A DNA stretch of 64,000 nucleotides from Serratia oryzae (GCF_001976145.1 NZ_MOXD01000002.1:310001-374000), one strand, 5' to 3'; counted from the first letter of the stretch, positions 39,722 through 48,069 are shown. Made by a program: numbers and translations. Notes: generated by a model from the sequence alone, not told the origin.

Positions 39722-40495
39722 ATGAACAGTAACTTCAGACGTCACCTGTTGGGTCTGTCGTTACTGGTTGGCGTAGCGGTCCCATGGGCCGCTACTGCCC
39801 AAGCGCCAATCAGTAATGTCGGCTCCGGCTCGGTCGAGGACCGTGTCACTTCACTTGAGCGTATCAGTAACGCTCAGAGTCAGCTTTTAAACCAACTTCA
39901 GCAGCAGCTTTCTGACAATCAACGCGATATTGATACGCTCCGTGGGCAGATCCAGGAAAGTCAGTACCAGTTGAATCAGGTGGTTGAACGCCAGAAGCAG
40001 ATCTATCAGCAGATGGATAGTCTCAGCCAGGGTGGCGCACAGAATTCCACGGGTGCGGCAGCGACGGCGGCTCCTGCTGATAGTGCGCCTGCGGCTGAAT
40101 CAGCCGCTCCGGTGAGCAGCGGTGATGAGAACAGCGACTATAATGCTGCTGTTTCATTGGCGTTGGAAAAAAAACAGTACGATCAGGCAATCTCCGCTTT
40201 CCAAGCCTTCGTAAAACAGTATCCGAACTCGACATACCTTCCTAATGCCAACTATTGGCTTGGCCAATTGTTTTACAACAAAGGCAAAAAAGAGGATGCG
40301 GCTTACTATTATGCGGTGGTGGTGAAGAATTATCCAAAGTCACCCAAGTCACCAGATGCCATGTTTAAAGTGGGCGTGATCATGCAGGAAAAAGGCCAGG
40401 TTGATAAAGCTAAAGCCGTTTACCAGCAGGTGATCAAACAATACCCAACCAGCGATGCGGCCAAGCAGGCAAAGAAACGCGCGGCCAGCCTGTAG
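39722..40495 (+). CDS. cpoB: CpoB (YbgF) division coordinator
   Basis: Periplasmic protein that couples PBP1B activity with the Tol machine during constriction. 257 residues: signal peptide (to about residue 27), an N-terminal coiled coil (VTSLERISNAQSQLLNQLQQQL..., about 38-103) that trimerises in E. coli, an Ala/Ser-rich linker, and three TPR-like repeats at the C-terminus (DYNAAVSLALEKKQYDQAISAF, YLPNANYWLGQLFYNKGKKEDA, SPDAMFKVGVIMQEKGQVDKA). It is 9 nt from pal. Confidence 0.97.
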   Translation: MNSNFRRHLLGLSLLVGVAVPWAATAQAPISNVGSGSVEDRVTSLERISNAQSQLLNQLQQQLSDNQRDIDTLRGQIQESQYQLNQVVERQKQIYQQMDSLSQGGAQNSTGAAATAAPADSAPAAESAAPVSSGDENSDYNAAVSLALEKKQYDQAISAFQAFVKQYPNSTYLPNANYWLGQLFYNKGKKEDAAYYYAVVVKNYPKSPKSPDAMFKVGVIMQEKGQVDKAKAVYQQVIKQYPTSDAAKQAKKRAASL

Positions 40496-40503
40496 GTAAA
40501 AAC

Positions 40504-40544
40504 TGAGCCCAGATGTTAGTCGTTTTGACCGATTTCTGGGCTCA
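40504..40544 (+). other. Hairpin after cpoB
   Basis: Stem TGAGCCCAGA/TCTGGGCTCA with an inner GTC/GAC pair region, shortly after cpoB; there is no T-run. It may mark the tol-pal mRNA end or a processing point. Confidence 0.5.
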
Positions 40545-40590
40545 TTCGCGTGAAGAACCAGCAGTTGAACCTATAGCGCCAAAATTTAGG

Positions 40591-40618
40591 TTGCGCTGCC
40601 AAGATAAATTAGTAATAT
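40591..40618 (+). promoter_or_regulatory. Stringent-type promoter of the tRNA operon
   Basis: -35 TTGCGC, 16-bp spacer, -10 TAATAT, followed by a GC-rich stretch (GCCGCC) typical of growth-rate-controlled stable RNA promoters. The first intact tRNA lies about 240 bp downstream. Confidence 0.65.
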
Positions 40619-40669
40619 ATGCCGCCGTTGCCAAGACATCTTGCAAGATGTTAAAGCAGCAAGGAAATT

Positions 40670-40741
40670 GGGTCGTTAGCTCACTTGAATAGAGCAGTTG
40701 ACTTCAAATCAATTGGCTACAGTTTAGAGCCTGGTATTAGC
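40670..40741 (+). pseudogene. Degenerate tRNA-Lys-like sequence, anticodon position TCA
   Basis: The first 58 nt closely follow the tRNA-Lys genes downstream (GGGTCGTTAGCTCA, AGAGCAGTTGA, ATCAATTGG), with the D stem intact. The anticodon loop reads CTTCAAA instead of CTTTTAA, placing TCA at 34-36. The T arm and 3' acceptor strand are eroded and do not pair with GGGTCG, and there is no CCA. It lies 52 bp after the operon promoter, so it is transcribed as part of the leader. Most likely a dead copy. Confidence 0.7.
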
Positions 40742-40859
40742 GAAGCACGGTTGTGTAAGCAATAGTGAGTAAAGCAAAACCAAGTTACCCTGTTTGCCAC
40801 TCCAGTTTTCTTCGATGCAGATTTTCCTTCTGTATCCGTCAGCAGTAAACCACGACAGT

Positions 40860-40935
40860 GGGTCGTTAGCTCAGTCGGTAGAGCAGTTGACTTTTAATCA
40901 ATTGGTCGCAGGTTCGAATCCTGCACGACCCACCA
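40860..40935 (+). tRNA. tRNA-Lys(UUU) copy 1
   Basis: 76 nt with encoded CCA. Acceptor GGGTCGT/ACGACCC, D arm AGCTC..GAGC, anticodon stem GTTGA/TCAAT with loop CTTTTAA (anticodon TTT) and T arm GCAGG TTCGAAT CCTGC. It occupies the place of E. coli lysT between the tol-pal cluster and nadA. Confidence 0.98.
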
Positions 40936-41073
40936 ATTCTTAATGAATTGGTAAAAAGTAGAATCGTAAAGGATGAGAACCGTAAAGGTTCGTGTCGAGC
41001 ATCGCGAGACAACATCGCATAATCGATGGCCCGAAGGGCGAGGCGAAGCCGAGTAATCCTGCACGACCCACCA
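40936..41073 (+). repeat. tRNA-spacer module 1, ends in tRNA-Lys 3' fragment
   Basis: 138 nt from the base after tRNA CCA to a second CCA. It consists of a spacer beginning with hairpin CCAATTC..GAATTGG, a 60-nt segment with small hairpins (CATCG..CGATG, GCCCGAAGGGC, GGCGAAGCC), and AATCCTGCACGACCCACCA (41055-41073), an exact copy of the last 19 nt of tRNA-Lys without the rest. Confidence 0.85.
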
Positions 41074-41169
41074 ATTCTCAGTGAATTGGTAAAAAGTAGG
41101 ATCGCAAAGAATGAGAACCGTAAAGGTTTGCATTATGCGATAAAACATTTAGCAGTAAACCACAGCAGT

Positions 41170-41245
41170 GGGTCGTTAGCTCAGTCGGTAGAGCAGTTGA
41201 CTTTTAATCAATTGGTCGCAGGTTCGAATCCTGCACGACCCACCA
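41170..41245 (+). tRNA. tRNA-Lys(UUU) copy 2
   Basis: Identical to copy 1 along its 76 nt, CCA included. Unlike copies 1, 3 and 4 it is followed by a plain 96-nt spacer with no repeat module. Confidence 0.98.
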
Positions 41246-41341
41246 ATTCTTAATGAATTGGTAAAAAGTAGAGTCGTAAAGGATGAGAACCGTAAAGGTT
41301 CGCGTTGCGCGATTAAAGATTTAGCAGTAAACCACAGCAGC

Positions 41342-41417
41342 GGGTCGTTAGCTCAGTCGGTAGAGCAGTTGACTTTTAATCAATTGGTCGCAGGTTCGAA
41401 TCCTGCACGACCCACCA
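41342..41417 (+). tRNA. tRNA-Lys(UUU) copy 3
   Basis: Same 76-nt tRNA-Lys sequence as the other copies, anticodon TTT and CCA encoded. Followed by the second 138-nt module. Confidence 0.98.
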
Positions 41418-41555
41418 ATTCTTTATGAATTGGTAAAAAGTAGAATCGTAAAGGATGAGAGCCGTAAAGGTTCGTGTCGAGCATCGCGAGACAACATCGC
41501 GTAAGCGATGGCCCGAAGGGCGAGGCGAAGCCGAGTAATCCTGCACGGTCCACCA
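41418..41555 (+). repeat. tRNA-spacer module 2
   Basis: Same length and order as module 1. The first hairpin of the 60-nt segment has a GTAA loop (CATCGC GTAA GCGATG). The terminal tRNA fragment (41537-41555) carries two changes, ACGGTCC instead of ACGACCC. Confidence 0.85.
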
Positions 41556-41650
41556 ATTCTTAATGAATTGGTAAAAAGTAAAATCGTGAAAGATAAGAAT
41601 CATGAAGATTCAAGTCACACGGCAAGGCATTTGGCAGTAACCACAGCAGT

Positions 41651-41726
41651 GGGTGATTAGCTCAGTTGGTAGAGCATCTCCTTTACACGGAGGGGGTCGG
41701 CGGTTCGAGCCCGTCATCACCCACCA
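41651..41726 (+). tRNA. tRNA-Val(UAC)
   Basis: 76 nt with CCA. Acceptor GGGTGAT/ATCACCC, anticodon stem TCTCC/GGAGG with loop TTTACAC (anticodon TAC) and T arm GGCGG TTCGAGC CCGTC. It is the only valine gene in the array; E. coli has two here. The next tRNA-Lys starts 7 nt later. Confidence 0.97.
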
Positions 41727-41733
41727 CTTCTGC

Positions 41734-41809
41734 GGGTCGTTAGCTCAGTCGGTAGAGCAGTTGACTTTTAATCAATTGGTCGCAGGTTCGAATCCTGCAC
41801 GACCCACCA
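41734..41809 (+). tRNA. tRNA-Lys(UUU) copy 4
   Basis: Same 76-nt tRNA-Lys sequence, directly after tRNA-Val. Followed by the third module and the operon terminator. Confidence 0.98.
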
Positions 41810-41947
41810 ATTCTTAATGAATTGGTAAAAAGTAGAATCGTAAAGGATGAGAACCGTAAAGGTTCGTGTCGAGCATCGCGAGGCAACATCGCGCAAGCGA
41901 TGGCCCGAAGGACGAGGCGAAGCCGAGTCATCCTGCACGCCCCACCA
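41810..41947 (+). repeat. tRNA-spacer module 3
   Basis: Same length and order as modules 1 and 2. The first hairpin has a GCAA loop (CATCGC GCAA GCGATG). The tRNA 3' fragment (41930-41947) reads ATCCTGCACGCCCCACCA and runs into the operon terminator. Confidence 0.85.
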
Positions 41948-41953
41948 AATTCA

Positions 41954-41981
41954 GAAAAAAGCGCCTTTTGGCGCTTTTTTC
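41954..41981 (+). terminator. Terminator of tRNA operon
   Basis: GAAAAAAGCGCC TTTT GGCGCTTTTTTC, a perfect stem with A/T flanks, directly after the third module. Confidence 0.95.
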
Positions 41982-42162
41982 GCATATCCACCACGCTCAC
42001 TATGTTTAGTTCCCTAATCCGCTTGCAGACTCACTATGCGAGTGAGAGCCCGTGCTTCATTGACTTTAGTTTCTCGCATTACTCTCGATTTTTTAATTCA
42101 TTAAACAAATGCCACCACTAATCGAAAAATATCAGCGACTTTTCACTAAAAATTAGGTATTT

Positions 42163-42179
42163 TGTTTAGTATATAAAAC
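42163..42179. promoter_or_regulatory. Possible NadR box before nadA
   Basis: TGTTTA-GTATA-TAAAAC resembles the NadR operator (TGTTTA-N6-TAAACA) but with a 5-nt spacer and an imperfect right half. It lies about 70 bp before nadA, which is NadR-repressed in E. coli. The rest of 41982-42247 shows no gene. Confidence 0.35.
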
Positions 42180-42247
42180 GAGGCGTTTGCGAAAGGCAAA
42201 GTACTGCCGGATAAGCGGACGAACAGCCTAGCACAGAGACAACTGCG

Positions 42248-43309
42248 ATGAGTGAAATGTTTGATGTCAACGCGGCGGTGTATCCCTTCCCGCCAAAACC
42301 GGTGCCGTTGGACGTAGCCGAGAAGGCTTTCTATCGGCAAAAGATCAAGACCTTGCTCAAACAGCGTGATGCGGTCATGGTCGCCCACTACTATACCGAT
42401 CCAGAGATCCAGGCATTGGCAGAAGAGACCGGTGGTTGCGTGGCTGATTCACTGGAGATGGCGCGTTTTGGCAGCAACCATCCGGCTTCAACCCTGCTGG
42501 TTGCCGGGGTGCGTTTTATGGGGGAAACAGCCAAGATCCTCAGCCCGGAAAAACAGGTATTGATGCCGACGCTGCATGCTGAATGTTCGCTCGATCTCGG
42601 TTGTCCAGAAGCGGAGTTCAAGGCATTTTGTGATAGCCACCCTGATCGTACCGTGGTGGTTTACGCCAATACCTCTGCGGCGGTTAAAGCGCGTGCTGAC
42701 TGGGTGGTAACTTCCAGTATTGCGGTTGAGCTGATAGAGCATCTCGATAGCCTGGGTGAGAAAATCATCTGGGCGCCCGATCGTCATCTTGGTCACTATG
42801 TGCAGAAACAGACCGGCGCCGATGTGCTGTGCTGGCAAGGGGCCTGTATCGTTCATGACGAGTTTAAAACCCAGGCGCTGATGCGGATGAAGGCGCTATA
42901 CCCGGATGCCGCGATCTTGGTGCACCCTGAGTCGCCTCAGGCGATTGTCGATCTGGCCGATGCCGTGGGATCTACCAGCCAACTGATCCAGGCGGCGATC
43001 GCTTTGCCAAATCAGCAGCTGATTGTCGCCACCGATCGCGGTATTTTCTATAAAATGCAGCAGGCCTGCCCGGGTAAAGAGCTGCTTGAGGCGCCAACCG
43101 CCGGTGAGGGAGCCACCTGCCGCAGTTGTGCTCATTGCCCATGGATGGCGATGAATGGCCTGAAAGCGATTGCTGAAGGGTTGGAACAGGGTGGTGCCCA
43201 GCATGAAATTTTTGTCGATGGCGCAATACGTGAAAAGGCGCTGATTCCGCTCAATCGCATGCTGGCGTTTGCCGCACAGTTGAAAATGCCGGTGAAAGGG
43301 AACGCCTGA
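42248..43309 (+). CDS. nadA: Quinolinate synthase A
   Basis: [4Fe-4S] enzyme that condenses iminoaspartate with dihydroxyacetone phosphate to quinolinate in NAD synthesis. 353 residues. Cluster and active-site Cys regions are [11 protein letters not shown] (about 120), [12 protein letters not shown] (about 200) and [16 protein letters not shown] (about 295); [29 protein letters not shown] is typical. It lies 32 bp before pnuC. Confidence 0.97.
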   Translation: MSEMFDVNAAVYPFPPKPVPLDVAEKAFYRQKIKTLLKQRDAVMVAHYYTDPEIQALAEETGGCVADSLEMARFGSNHPASTLLVAGVRFMGETAKILSPEKQVLMPTLHAECSLDLGCPEAEFKAFCDSHPDRTVVVYANTSAAVKARADWVVTSSIAVELIEHLDSLGEKIIWAPDRHLGHYVQKQTGADVLCWQGACIVHDEFKTQALMRMKALYPDAAILVHPESPQAIVDLADAVGSTSQLIQAAIALPNQQLIVATDRGIFYKMQQACPGKELLEAPTAGEGATCRSCAHCPWMAMNGLKAIAEGLEQGGAQHEIFVDGAIREKALIPLNRMLAFAAQLKMPVKGNA

Positions 43310-43341
43310 CTACCGGTTAACTATTTGATAAGGATGGCAAG

Positions 43342-44067
43342 ATGAGTTTTTTCAGTACCAGCAATATCCTGGTGCATATTCCGCTTGGCGCTGGGGGATA
43401 CGATCTGTCGTGGATTGAGGCCATAGGTACGCTGTTTGGTTTGTTGTGCATCTGGTATGCCAGCAAAGAGAAAATCATCAACTACCTGTTTGGCCTGATT
43501 AACGTGACGCTATTTGCCGTCATCTTTTTCCAGATCCAGCTTTATGCCAGCCTGTTGCTACAGCTGTTTTTCTTCGTGGCCAATATTTACGGCTGGTACG
43601 CCTGGAGCCGTCAGACGCAGGATCATCAGGCGGAGCTGAAGATCCGCTGGCTGTCGCTGCCTAAAGCGCTGATGTGGGGCGCGGTATGCATCATCGGTAT
43701 TGCTCTGATGACCTTTAATATCGATCGCGTATTCGCCTCTCTGACACAGATTGCGGTAACGGTGATGCAGGCACTTGGTCTGAGCGTGCAAATGCCAGAA
43801 TTGCAGCCGGATGCTTTCCCGTTCTGGGATTCAACGATGATGGTGCTGTCGATTGCCGCGATGATCCTGATGACGCGTAAATACGTTGAGAACTGGCTGC
43901 TGTGGGTGGTTATTGACGTGATCAGCGTGGCGATCTTTGCCTATCAGGGCGTTTACGCCATGGCGCTGGAATACGTTATTCTGACGCTGATCGCGCTTAA
44001 CGGTTCCTGGTTGTGGATCCGCAGTGCTGCCCGGAATCATTCACGCCCGCTGTCTTGCGCAGTATAA
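43342..44067 (+). CDS. pnuC: PnuC nicotinamide riboside transporter
   Basis: Membrane protein taking up nicotinamide riboside for NAD salvage. 241 residues with about seven helices and the PnuC signature FGLINVTLFAVIFFQIQLYASLLLQLFFFVANIYGWYAW, plus MTRKYVENWLLWVVIDVISVAIFAYQGVYAMALEY. AAGGA precedes the ATG. It is probably co-transcribed with nadA. zitB and ybgS, which follow in E. coli, are absent. Confidence 0.97.
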   Translation: MSFFSTSNILVHIPLGAGGYDLSWIEAIGTLFGLLCIWYASKEKIINYLFGLINVTLFAVIFFQIQLYASLLLQLFFFVANIYGWYAWSRQTQDHQAELKIRWLSLPKALMWGAVCIIGIALMTFNIDRVFASLTQIAVTVMQALGLSVQMPELQPDAFPFWDSTMMVLSIAAMILMTRKYVENWLLWVVIDVISVAIFAYQGVYAMALEYVILTLIALNGSWLWIRSAARNHSRPLSCAV

Positions 44068-44078
44068 TGCCGCAATGA

Positions 44079-44105
44079 GAACTCAGGAGTGATGCTCCTG
44101 AGTTC
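44079..44105 (+). other. Strong hairpin after pnuC
   Basis: Perfect 11-base stem GAACTCAGGAG/CTCCTGAGTTC with loop TGATG, 11 nt after the pnuC stop. There is no T-run, so it is a possible Rho-linked end or stability element. The remaining gap up to aroG (to 44366) shows no convincing gene, and I could not place a TyrR box. Confidence 0.55.
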
Positions 44106-44366
44106 AACCCCTCAGCAACCCGCAGCTAAAAGGCAAGCCGCTGTCCAGTCAGCCTGCTACGGCGATAAACGGCAGCAGGCACCCACGACTGACTGTATTT
44201 ACAAGAAATGTCATGTTGCCCCGTACAGGAAGAATACGGCGATCGTCCGTGTTTACCTTGCTCACTGGCCTAAAGGTGATTTACAGCGCTAGTTTCACAG
44301 GCTAGATTGTTGGGATCTCATGCTGAATGCTGTGAAATACACCTCCCGATACCGAATGGAAAAGTT

Positions 44367-45419
44367 ATGAATTACCAAAACGACGATTTACGCATTAAAG
44401 AAATTAAGGAACTTCTGCCCCCAGTGGCTCTGCTGGAGAAGTTCCCAGCCAGCGAACAGGCAGCGGAGACGGTGTCACAGGCACGCAATGCGATTCACAA
44501 AATCCTCCGTGGCAATGACGATCGTCTGTTGGTGGTGATTGGCCCTTGCTCGATTCACGATACCAAAGCGGCAAAAGAGTATGCGGCACGCCTGCTGAAA
44601 CTGCGGCAGGAACTGAGCGGCGAGTTGGAAGTGGTGATGCGTGTTTACTTTGAAAAGCCACGTACCACCATTGGTTGGAAAGGGTTGATCAACGATCCGC
44701 AGATGGACAACAGCTTCCAGATTAACGATGGCCTGCGTTTGGCACGTAAACTGCTGCTGGATATCAATGATAGCGGCCTGCCGGCAGCGGGTGAGTTCCT
44801 CGATATGATCACCCCGCAATATCTGGCGGATCTGATGAGCTGGGGCGCTATCGGTGCACGTACCACAGAATCTCAGGTGCATCGCGAACTGGCTTCTGGC
44901 CTGTCTTGCCCGGTAGGGTTCAAAAACGGTACCGATGGCACCATCAAAGTGGCGATTGATGCCATCAACGCTGCCAGCGCGCCGCACTGCTTCCTGTCTG
45001 TGACCAAATGGGGTCATTCGGCAATCGTTAACACCGGCGGTAACGGTGATTGCCACATTATCTTGCGTGGTGGTAAAGAGCCGAACTACAGCGCTGCGCA
45101 TGTCAAAGAAGTGAAAGAAGGATTGACGAAAGCGGGCCTGCCAGCGCAGGTGATGATCGACTTCAGCCATGCCAACAGCAGCAAGCAGTTTAAGAAGCAG
45201 ATCGATGTCAGTGCCGATGTCTGCAAGCAACTCCGTGGTGGTGAAAAAGCCATTATCGGGGTGATGATCGAAAGCCACTTGGTGGAAGGGAACCAGAGCC
45301 TGGAAAGCGGTGAACCGCTGGTTTACGGCAAAAGCGTGACCGATGCGTGTATCGGTTGGCAAGATACCGAAACCGTATTGCGTGAACTGGCCGCAGCGGT
45401 GAAGGCGCGCCGCGGCTGA
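44367..45419 (+). CDS. aroG: DAHP synthase, phenylalanine-sensitive
   Basis: First step of aromatic amino acid synthesis: phosphoenolpyruvate plus erythrose 4-phosphate to DAHP. 350 residues, matching E. coli AroG rather than AroF/AroH over its whole length, from MNYQNDDLRIKEIKELLPP. Active-site motifs VVIGPCSIHD, EKPRTTIGWKGLIND, GARTTESQ, KNGTDG, SVTKWGHSA and IDFSHANSSK are intact. The frame is open to 44307, but family alignment fixes the ATG at 44367. Confidence 0.97.
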   Translation: MNYQNDDLRIKEIKELLPPVALLEKFPASEQAAETVSQARNAIHKILRGNDDRLLVVIGPCSIHDTKAAKEYAARLLKLRQELSGELEVVMRVYFEKPRTTIGWKGLINDPQMDNSFQINDGLRLARKLLLDINDSGLPAAGEFLDMITPQYLADLMSWGAIGARTTESQVHRELASGLSCPVGFKNGTDGTIKVAIDAINAASAPHCFLSVTKWGHSAIVNTGGNGDCHIILRGGKEPNYSAAHVKEVKEGLTKAGLPAQVMIDFSHANSSKQFKKQIDVSADVCKQLRGGEKAIIGVMIESHLVEGNQSLESGEPLVYGKSVTDACIGWQDTETVLRELAAAVKARRG

Positions 45420-45434
45420 TTCTCGGCATCAGCT

Positions 45435-45471
45435 AAAAAAGAAGCCCCTGGCTCTTATCACCGGGGGCTTC
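45435..45471 (-). terminator. Terminator between aroG and gpmA
   Basis: Eleven-pair stem GAAGCCCCTGG/CCGGGGGCTTC (one G-T pair). On the minus strand it is followed by TTTTTT, a canonical gpmA terminator. The plus strand has no T-run but may still stop aroG. Confidence 0.88.
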
Positions 45472-45490
45472 TCGCATTCAGCAGCGAAAA

Positions 45491-46243
45491 TTACTTCGCT
45501 TTGCCCTGGTTGGCTACCGCAGCCGCTTTGGCCGCGATCTCATCGGCATTGCCCAGATAATAACGCTTGATTGGTTTGAAGTTTTCGTCGAACTCATACA
45601 CCAACGGCACGCCGGTTGGGATGTTCAACTCAAGAATCTCATCTTCGCTCAGGTTATCCAGGTATTTCACCAGAGCACGCAACGAGTTACCGTGTGCGGC
45701 AACGATCACGCGCTCACCGCTTTTGATGCGCGGCAGGATTTCGGCGTCCCAGTAAGGGATCACGCGATCGATCGTCAGCGCCAGGCTCTCGGTGGTAGGC
45801 AGTTCTTTATCACTGAGTTTTGCATAGCGCGGATCGTGGCCAGGATAGCGCTCATCTTCTTTGCTCAGCTCCGGTGGCGTCACGGCAAAACCACGGCGCC
45901 ACTGTTTCACCTGCTCATCACCGTATTTTTCAGCGGTTTCAGACTTGTTCAGGCCTTGCAGCGCACCGTAATGGCGTTCATTCAGTTTCCAGGATTTTTC
46001 AGTCGGTAACCACGCCTGATCCAATTCATCCAGAATATTCCACAGGGTATGGATGGCGCGCTTCAGCACCGAGGTGTAAGCAAAATCGAAAAAGAAACCT
46101 TCATCTTTCAGAAGCTTACCCGCAGCTTTTGCCTCTGTTCGGCCTTTGTCAGATAAATCAACATCATACCAACCGGTAAAGCGGTTTTCCTTGTTCCACT
46201 GGCTTTCGCCGTGACGTACCAGAACCAGTTTAGTTACAACCAT
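45491..46243 (-). CDS. gpmA: 2,3-BPG-dependent phosphoglycerate mutase
   Basis: Interconverts 3- and 2-phosphoglycerate in glycolysis. 250 residues as in E. coli. The phosphohistidine is in [10 protein letters not shown] (His11), the second active His in [17 protein letters not shown] (about 184), and the C-terminal lid is present. Convergent with aroG. A Fur box lies 33 bp upstream. Confidence 0.98.
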   Translation of the reverse strand: MVVTKLVLVRHGESQWNKENRFTGWYDVDLSDKGRTEAKAAGKLLKDEGFFFDFAYTSVLKRAIHTLWNILDELDQAWLPTEKSWKLNERHYGALQGLNKSETAEKYGDEQVKQWRRGFAVTPPELSKEDERYPGHDPRYAKLSDKELPTTESLALTIDRVIPYWDAEILPRIKSGERVIVAAHGNSLRALVKYLDNLSEDEILELNIPTGVPLVYEFDENFKPIKRYYLGNADEIAAKAAAVANQGKAK

Positions 46244-46275
46244 AGCTTAACTCCTCAATAATCTGACAATTGAAT

Positions 46276-46294
46276 GATAACGAGAATCATTATA
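46276..46294. promoter_or_regulatory. Fur box upstream of gpmA
   Basis: GATAACGAGAATCATTATA matches the 19-bp Fur consensus at 16 positions. It lies just upstream of gpmA; iron/Fur control of gpmA is reported in E. coli. Confidence 0.8.
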
Positions 46295-46322
46295 TTACTG
46301 CAGCCAGTGGCTCGGCAATCGA

Positions 46323-46362
46323 TATACCCGTCATACCTCAGGCCGCTCTGCTATTGGGTATC
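46323..46362. repeat. Short relic of the dispersed element
   Basis: TATACCCGTCATACCTCA resembles the first end of the elements at 12017 and 24408, and GGGTAT closes it 28 bp on. The interior is missing, so this looks like a solo end or a deletion product. Confidence 0.4.
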
Positions 46363-46491
46363 TGGTTTAACCATAGTCAATTTTTTACCGCTTAGGTATA
46401 TGAGGAAAGCACGCCATTGTGCCGTTTGGCCCGCGAGGAAAAACAACGGCGCGCATGAGATGAACCCAAACGCGCCGAAGAACTAATACGA

Positions 46492-46830
46492 TCAGGCAGA
46501 TTTTTTCAGGCAGTTGCTCATAAAGGCTTTACGTTCATCACCTTTCAGGCTTTTTTGAGCGGCATCAGCGTTGCAGCTTTTCATTTTCTGCTGCTGTGGA
46601 GTGAGGGCCTTTTCTGTTTTATGCCCTTCGGACTTTAGGCAGGTGCTCATGAAGGTGGTACGGTCAGCACCTTTCAGCGATTGGCTGGAAGCCTGTTGAT
46701 TACAATCGGTCATGCGTTTCTGCTGGGCGGCCTGTGCCGGAGAGGGCGTTTTTGCTGCGGTATCGGCAGCCATCAGATTGGTGCTCAACATTAAACCAGC
46801 CAGTAATGGAAGTGCAGTAATCAGACGCAT
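46492..46830 (-). CDS. psiF: PsiF family periplasmic protein
   Basis: 112 residues: a signal peptide (MRLITALPLLAGLMLSTNLMA) and two PsiF repeats, each with KRMTDCNQQA/QKMKSCNADA, SLKG and FMS-CLK signatures, giving four Cys. psiF is induced by phosphate starvation in E. coli, but the function is unknown. There it sits beside phoA; here it lies alone between gpmA and galM. The frame is open to 46902, but the signal peptide fixes the ATG at 46830. Confidence 0.88.
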   Translation of the reverse strand: MRLITALPLLAGLMLSTNLMAADTAAKTPSPAQAAQQKRMTDCNQQASSQSLKGADRTTFMSTCLKSEGHKTEKALTPQQQKMKSCNADAAQKSLKGDERKAFMSNCLKKSA

Positions 46831-46994
46831 AGGTGTTCCTTCAGCGATTAAGCGGCCTTGCGGGCCGAAGTTGTGACTGAGCACAGGAGCAGTGCTTATC
46901 ACCGTCGTCTGATTTTAGTTCTGGGTTTTGAATAAGGAAAGGTCATGGCGAGTGAGGTGGCAGAGTAAAAGGGTAAGTATTTATAACGATATCG

Positions 46995-47016
46995 CCCCTT
47001 GCCGCGTGGCAAGGGG
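46995..47016 (-). terminator. Hairpin terminator after galM
   Basis: Perfect nine-base stem CCCCTTGCC/GGCAAGGGG with a 4-nt loop just after the galM stop. The T-run is weak. Confidence 0.65.
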
Positions 47017-47025
47017 CATGGCGAG

Positions 47026-48069
47026 TTAAATAGGATTAAACTGATAATGCGTGGCACTCTGATAACGTTGGCCGGGCTGGAGCCAACAATCCGGCTGTGG
47101 CCACTCCGGGTGGTTCGGGCTATCCGGTAAAAATTCGCTCTCCAGCGCTATACCGGCATAGCTGGCGTAAGTACCGCCTTCACGTGCCGGTGTGCCAGCC
47201 AGATAATTACCGCTGTACAGTTGCAGCGCTGGGGCCGTGGTGAACACCGTCAATTCAACGTTGCCGTCGGCCGACCACAGGTGCGCCGCCGGGCTTTCCA
47301 GCCGGTTGCAGGTGCGGTGCAACAGATAGGCATGGTCATAACCCTTGACGCGTTGCTGATCGCGATCGCGCAGAAAATCCTGCAGCAGCGTTTTTGGCTG
47401 GCGAAAATCCATCCCGGTACCGGCAACTTCGGTTAAGTCGCCACAGGGAATGCCTTCGCTATCAACCGGCAGATAGCGGTCAGCAAACAGCTGCAGGCGT
47501 TGTTGGCGCGCGTCGTGGCCCGCGCCGTCCAGGTTGAAATAGGCATGGTTAGTCAAGTTGACCGGGCATGCGCGATCAACCTGGGCCTGATAGCCGATCT
47601 CTAGCCGGTTATCGGCGGTCAGCCGGTATGTCAGCGTTACGTCCAGATTGCCGGGAAAGCCCTGCTCGCCATCTACTGAATGCAACTGATACACCACCTG
47701 TTGTTCATTCTGAGCCACGATCTGCCAGCGGCGAGCATGGAAGCCTTCCGGCCCACCGTGTAGCTGGTGTTCTCCCTGATTTGCCACCAGCGGATGCGGT
47801 TTGCCGTCGATCAGCAGCCTGGCGTAAGCGATGCGGTTGGCATAGCGCCCAACGGTCGCCCCCAGATAGGCATGCTGCCGTACATAATCCGCCGCTGTTT
47901 GGCAGCCCAGCAGCAGCTCGCGTTTTTCACCCGACTTGAGCGGCAGCACGGCGGAAAGCCAGGTCGCGCCCCAATCCATCAGCGTGACCGTCATGCCTGC
48001 ACTATTACGCAGTGTGGTGAGAATAAACGGCTGGCCGTCGGGCGCATTTGAGGATGAATCTGTCAACAT
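47026..48069 (-). CDS. galM: Galactose mutarotase
   Basis: Aldose 1-epimerase that converts beta- to alpha-galactose for GalK. 347 residues from the ATG at 48069, which aligns with E. coli GalM ([15 protein letters not shown]). Family motifs are [45 protein letters not shown] (catalytic His) and [21 protein letters not shown] (catalytic Glu). The frame continues upstream inside galK; the chosen start overlaps the galK stop by 7 nt. Confidence 0.96.
   Translation of the reverse strand: MLTDSSSNAPDGQPFILTTLRNSAGMTVTLMDWGATWLSAVLPLKSGEKRELLLGCQTAADYVRQHAYLGATVGRYANRIAYARLLIDGKPHPLVANQGEHQLHGGPEGFHARRWQIVAQNEQQVVYQLHSVDGEQGFPGNLDVTLTYRLTADNRLEIGYQAQVDRACPVNLTNHAYFNLDGAGHDARQQRLQLFADRYLPVDSEGIPCGDLTEVAGTGMDFRQPKTLLQDFLRDRDQQRVKGYDHAYLLHRTCNRLESPAAHLWSADGNVELTVFTTAPALQLYSGNYLAGTPAREGGTYASYAGIALESEFLPDSPNHPEWPQPDCWLQPGQRYQSATHYQFNPI

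Noticed and set aside
40918-41073. Integration-site (att) duplication by a phage or island at tRNA-Lys
   Set aside because: The repeated tRNA 3' end is flanked by only 138 nt with no integrase or cargo; tandem duplication explains it better.
40894-42000. Several 75-86 codon frames over the tRNA operon
   Set aside because: They translate tRNA-Lys copies and spacers repeatedly and share the same meaningless peptide segments.
44089-44292. 67-codon frame between pnuC and aroG
   Set aside because: No ribosome site, no recognisable motif, and it begins inside a hairpin.
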